Positions 60,721 to 64,000 of a DNA stretch of 64,000 bases are shown piece by piece; positions within the stretch are counted from its first letter, which is position 1, and each line of letters begins with the position of its first letter. Source of the DNA: Sympetrum striolatum. Taxonomy: Eukaryota > Arthropoda > Insecta > Odonata > Libellulidae. The translations under genes and the position numbers were made by a program. A model generated the notes under the pieces. That model was given only the letters and a program-made list of their open reading frames with translations. It was not told the DNA's origin and did no database searches. The DNA lies in the NCBI GenBank assembly GCA_947579665.1, contig OX388347.1:38014943-38078942 (forward strand). Direction: 5' to 3'.

Positions 60721-61340
60721 CGGAACTGAAAGAAAAAGACCCCGTCAAACTCTCTTTCGCAAGCGTTTACTCTCACTTTTCGCGCGACACATTTTCCTTT
60801 TTCGACTCCTGGACGAAACAGCCGGTTTTAATTACGCGATTTCCGAATCGAATAAAAACGGACGCAAGAAAGAGGTCGCTACGTCTGAACCTCGCAAAAC
60901 AAACAGCTTACCGTCCCTCGCATCCTCTCTCTCTTTTTTTTATTCTACCCCATCTCTCGAATTCGGACCCTTCAATTTTTTTGCGAGCATCCCAACACAC
61001 TGAGCGTAATGCGAATCGACTGCACTGGGGGAAAATAATTTCAACCGGCGCGAAAAAAAGCTTTATTTTTTCATTGTTAATTTTTTTCGCTCATTTTTCG
61101 CCCGGGAGTGGGGGACATCGCCTCGGACCAGATTCGCGACGGCGCATTCAGAGAGGGAGACGGGGTCGCGCGACCGAAAAAAATGAAATTTTTCCGAAAG
61201 AGGAAAAAAAAACAGTTTTGCGTATCAGTCGGTAGGAGGCGATGGGGGGAGAGAATCCGGTCCATTTAAAGAAGCGGAGACGGAACTGAACTGGTCCTAC
61301 GCTGCCGCTTTCACGCCGAACTGTCTCCTGCAACTTCCTC
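60721..61340. other. GC- and CpG-rich island
   Basis: CpG-rich sequence (gacggggtcgcgcgaccg at about 61158) with frames of 61-107 codons on both strands and no known domain. The CpG content would suit a promoter-proximal region, an inference only. Confidence 0.4.
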
Positions 61341-62584
61341 GCTCATCTCTCCCCTTTATTCGCACGGAATCGTCCCTGCATTGCTTCCTCCGTTTCAATT
61401 TTTCCTCTTGTTGTTCTCTATCATTTTTTCTGCACTCTTTCTCTCCTCTGTTTATTCTTGCTGCTTTCTGCCACATTTCCTTTTTATTCGTATTGTCACA
61501 TCCAGTATTTTTGTACCTATTTTCCGTATCTGTTTAAATTCTTCTTCTTCTGTGTTTTAATCCCTCTCTTGTATTTTTCAATTCCTTAGCACCGATGTTC
61601 AAAGTAGAATGGGACCATTAACTCTCCCGATTTCTCGCGAAATTAAGTCCTATTTTTTATATTCATATTTAAATGTAAAATAAAAGGATAGACGATTAAA
61701 TTCCATTACGAGACTAGTGGGAAATATATAGTTAACTGGTTTAGGATTTCGTGGTCCATTGAATGAAGTTGAAAGATAATCTTATTTGCATATTATTAAG
61801 CATTAGATTTTCAATATACCATAGTATTATATTTTTATAAATGCATTTAAAAGTAAAATCTAAGATTGAACGATACATTATATTGCTAGATTAGTGGAAA
61901 ATCTTAACCGTAAGATTTTTGAATACCAAACTTGGTAAACCTGTGGTTGCCTTTTTCATTTATTTTACGAACTATTTCTAATCTCTCTTATCTCTCATTT
62001 CTTCACTGATATTATTTTGCCATCATTTATCAGTTTTCAATCTCGACTTCTCTGCGTGTCTGCCTTTGAATCTTTCTTTTCTTTTTTGAATTTATGTTTA
62101 TTATTTAAGCATTTAGCGATGAAGGATCAATGATGGTTTTTGAAAATTGCTAAATTATTTAAAATACGCAATATTAAGGTCATTATAAATAATTTAGCAT
62201 ATAATTGAAATGGTTGGAATGCATATAGCTGTTTTCTATCGACTCATTATATTTCACTGCTAAGATGATGCAAGTTAGATTATTTTGTTATCTCTATTTT
62301 TTAAATAACCTCCTGTTATTTATGGCTAAAATGTGATCTTTAAAAGTATCCATGACCAAGTAAGATAAATTTAACTACAATTACATCAGTACAATCAAAC
62401 TTATTTTAAAACTAATTTACTTAATTCTTCGCGGTATTGAAAATTTTCTTTAATTTCATTCACTCATAGTTTCCAGCCCAAGTTATTTTGTCTTATAATC
62501 AGCTTAGAGACCTTAATTCATTTCCTAAAGGTTATCTTGGAACAGCATCCAACTAAATTTAATTTGAGCCATTTTTACGAGTTT
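61341..62584. other. non-coding stretch
   Basis: C+T-rich at 61341-61560 and AT-rich after. No gene was recognised. Confidence 0.5.
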
Positions 62585-63130
62585 CCCTCTCTCTGTGCTT
62601 GTCTTCGCATTTATCGTGCACCTGTCAGAATGGCTGTCTGCTTCTTTGTGTCGTAAGCCTGTCTGTTTCTGTCTGTCTCTGCGGCAATCCCCTGTCTGCA
62701 TTTTGGTCTTTCACAATCTGCATTCTTCCCCTTTCCTCTGTCCTAATGCATTTTCCCTTCCTTGCGCTCATTTCCCCATCACCCTTCTCTCCATCCTCCC
62801 TCTGCCGGCCAAACTCAGCATCTCGCTCTATCCCCTTTAAGGACGTCGCCTCTTTCCCTCTCCGACTAATTCTCCTCTCCGCTATCAGTCCACTTTCCAT
62901 TTCTTTCCTTCCCTTTATTTCGCCTCATTCGTCTCATCTTCTATTACTTTCTATGAGAGCAATTTTCTCATATCTTCCTTGCTCACTCACTGCGTCTTCA
63001 AGCCCTCTCGGACCTGTCTGTACTCTTTTCATTATCATCTTCCTTTCTCATTCCATCTCTCTTTCAGTGTCATTTATCTCATTTTCGAGTAGCCGATCTG
63101 AAGTATTTCCTTTTCATCTTGTCTTCATTT
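62585..63130. other. long pyrimidine-skewed tract
   Basis: The plus strand is strongly C+T-rich for over 500 bp. This explains the longest open frame in the window, 182 codons at 62599-63147, which is made largely of S, L, P, F and C. I see no domain, and the reverse strand is open too. It is best treated as composition. Confidence 0.55.
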
Positions 63131-63430
63131 GTTTTCGCTGCGTATAATCTAATTGATGCCATGCATTTAAATGTTAACGTGACTATATTTATTGATGTAT
63201 CGCATACCTAGACTTATTGGTAGTGTATGTATATATTTTGTCCTGTTTCTTCTCATCTTTTTGTTACTAATATCGGTAGGTGTACGCAGATTTTTCACTC
63301 CCACCTTCAACGTAGGTTTTTTGCAAAGGATGATTATTTTTTCCTAAGATTTACTTAGATTTTTTACATGCACAATTTTTCTAATTTTTTATCTTGCTAT
63401 CTCTTTAATTCGATTATTATATAATTTATG
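63131..63430. other. AT-rich non-coding stretch
   Basis: No gene was recognised. It may include upstream 3' UTR of the LINE tail that follows. Confidence 0.45.
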
Positions 63431-63510
63431 ACGATGGGTTGGAGGGAAGAAGAGACTTTTGGCCTTAATCCCGCCCGAATAAAGATAATTTATTATTATT
63501 ATTATTCTGT
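63431..63510 (+). mobile_element. LINE 3' end with (ATT)n tail
   Basis: ggaagaagagactttt, then ggccttaatcccgcccgaat and aaagataa lead into a run of about six ATT units at 63488-63507. A non-LTR element's 3' UTR with a short tandem tail looks like this. The related copy at 48697 lacks the tail. No ORF2 sequence could be read upstream. Confidence 0.55.
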
Positions 63511-64000
63511 TAAATGTCTCCTCTTTCTCTTTAGAGCTTCCTTACTTCATGTTAATGACCGATTATTTTCCATCATCGCTGTTTATTAGCCATATGATCC
63601 TATATTTCTTATATTTTTCCCTTCTGCTCTTTTTCCGTATTAGTCTCTATAACCTCATCCACCAATGATTTTACTTTATACAAGGATATGAAATTCTTTA
63701 AGGAAATTAATATCGAATTTCCGAATGTGTTTTTGCTACTCTATGATTGATTAGCTAACCTGAGAGAAGCCATGTCTGTAGATCATAGATCATGATCTTT
63801 TCATAATTTTAACTGTCTTCAAATAATAGGTTTCAACAACTTGCTTCGATAAATAGCATGTTGACATCTGCACGAAGAATATGAAAATGAATGCTAAACC
63901 TTTTTTTTAAAGATGCTCTCATATTTTGGAAAACTCCTTATGTTCAGATGCTTGAATAAGAACTTCCAATTATTAAGAACGATTTTGCTATCTAGATAAT
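63511..64000. other. AT-rich non-coding stretch
   Basis: No gene or repeat was recognised up to the window end. Confidence 0.55.

Noticed and set aside
62599..63147. 182-codon open frame, the longest in the window
   Set aside because: It lies wholly in a C+T-rich tract where stop codons are rare; composition is S/L/P/F/C-rich with no domain, and the reverse strand is open as well.

Overview
The window looks like nuclear DNA of an arthropod, most likely an insect with a large, repeat-rich genome. It is A+T-rich overall. It has no dense run of long open reading frames, no operon-like spacing and no recognisable host-gene exon. It does carry many degraded retroposons, MITE-like palindromes and tRNA-derived SINEs of the kind seen in intergenic or long-intron DNA. 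The species cannot be named from the sequence. I found no protein-coding host gene I can defend. The long open frames all lie in purine- or pyrimidine-skewed or GC-richer blocks where stop codons are rare by composition.

Layout. 1-5960 is mostly featureless, with a GC-richer patch near 440-760 and a pyrimidine-rich block near 2400-2900. 5960-6480 is a non-LTR retrotransposon remnant (RTE-like C-terminus, plus strand). 7411-8760 holds two long palindromes; the second is bounded by 13-bp direct repeats. 9590-10075 is a pyrimidine-skewed tract. 10645-10721 and 29833-29909 are two near-identical 77-bp palindromic Tc1/mariner-type MITEs with TA target sites. 11880-12680 is an array of tRNA-B-box-like motifs about 150-165 bp apart. 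13095-13508 is an open frame with a hAT-dimerisation-like signature. 14385-15533 has more inverted repeats. 19505-19995 is a second LINE remnant. Several GC- and CpG-richer islands follow. 32300-32690 is a compound tandem repeat and 32765-33060 a SINE. 36978-37680 is a GT tract plus a 318-bp tandem duplication. 38575-39271 is a TIR element. 40575-49330 holds several SINE copies. 50050-50560 is a third LINE remnant (minus strand). 51370-61340 alternates GC-richer islands with AT-rich DNA and includes two inverted-repeat elements (57050-57411 and 60111-60720). The 3' end has a long pyrimidine tract and a LINE 3' tail with (ATT)n.

Most interesting observation. At least eight loci share one architecture: CTGATGA-like core, one extra base (usually T), a short stem with compensatory changes, GAA, a six-base (near-)palindrome such as ACCGGT or ACATGT, then C. 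That order matches a hammerhead ribozyme with a very small, self-complementary stem III, as known for hammerheads of Penelope-like elements and related retroposons. Several copies sit in long inverted repeats, and several share a flank TTTTCCACAGTAT. Whether they cleave, and whether the extra base is tolerated, cannot be decided from sequence alone.
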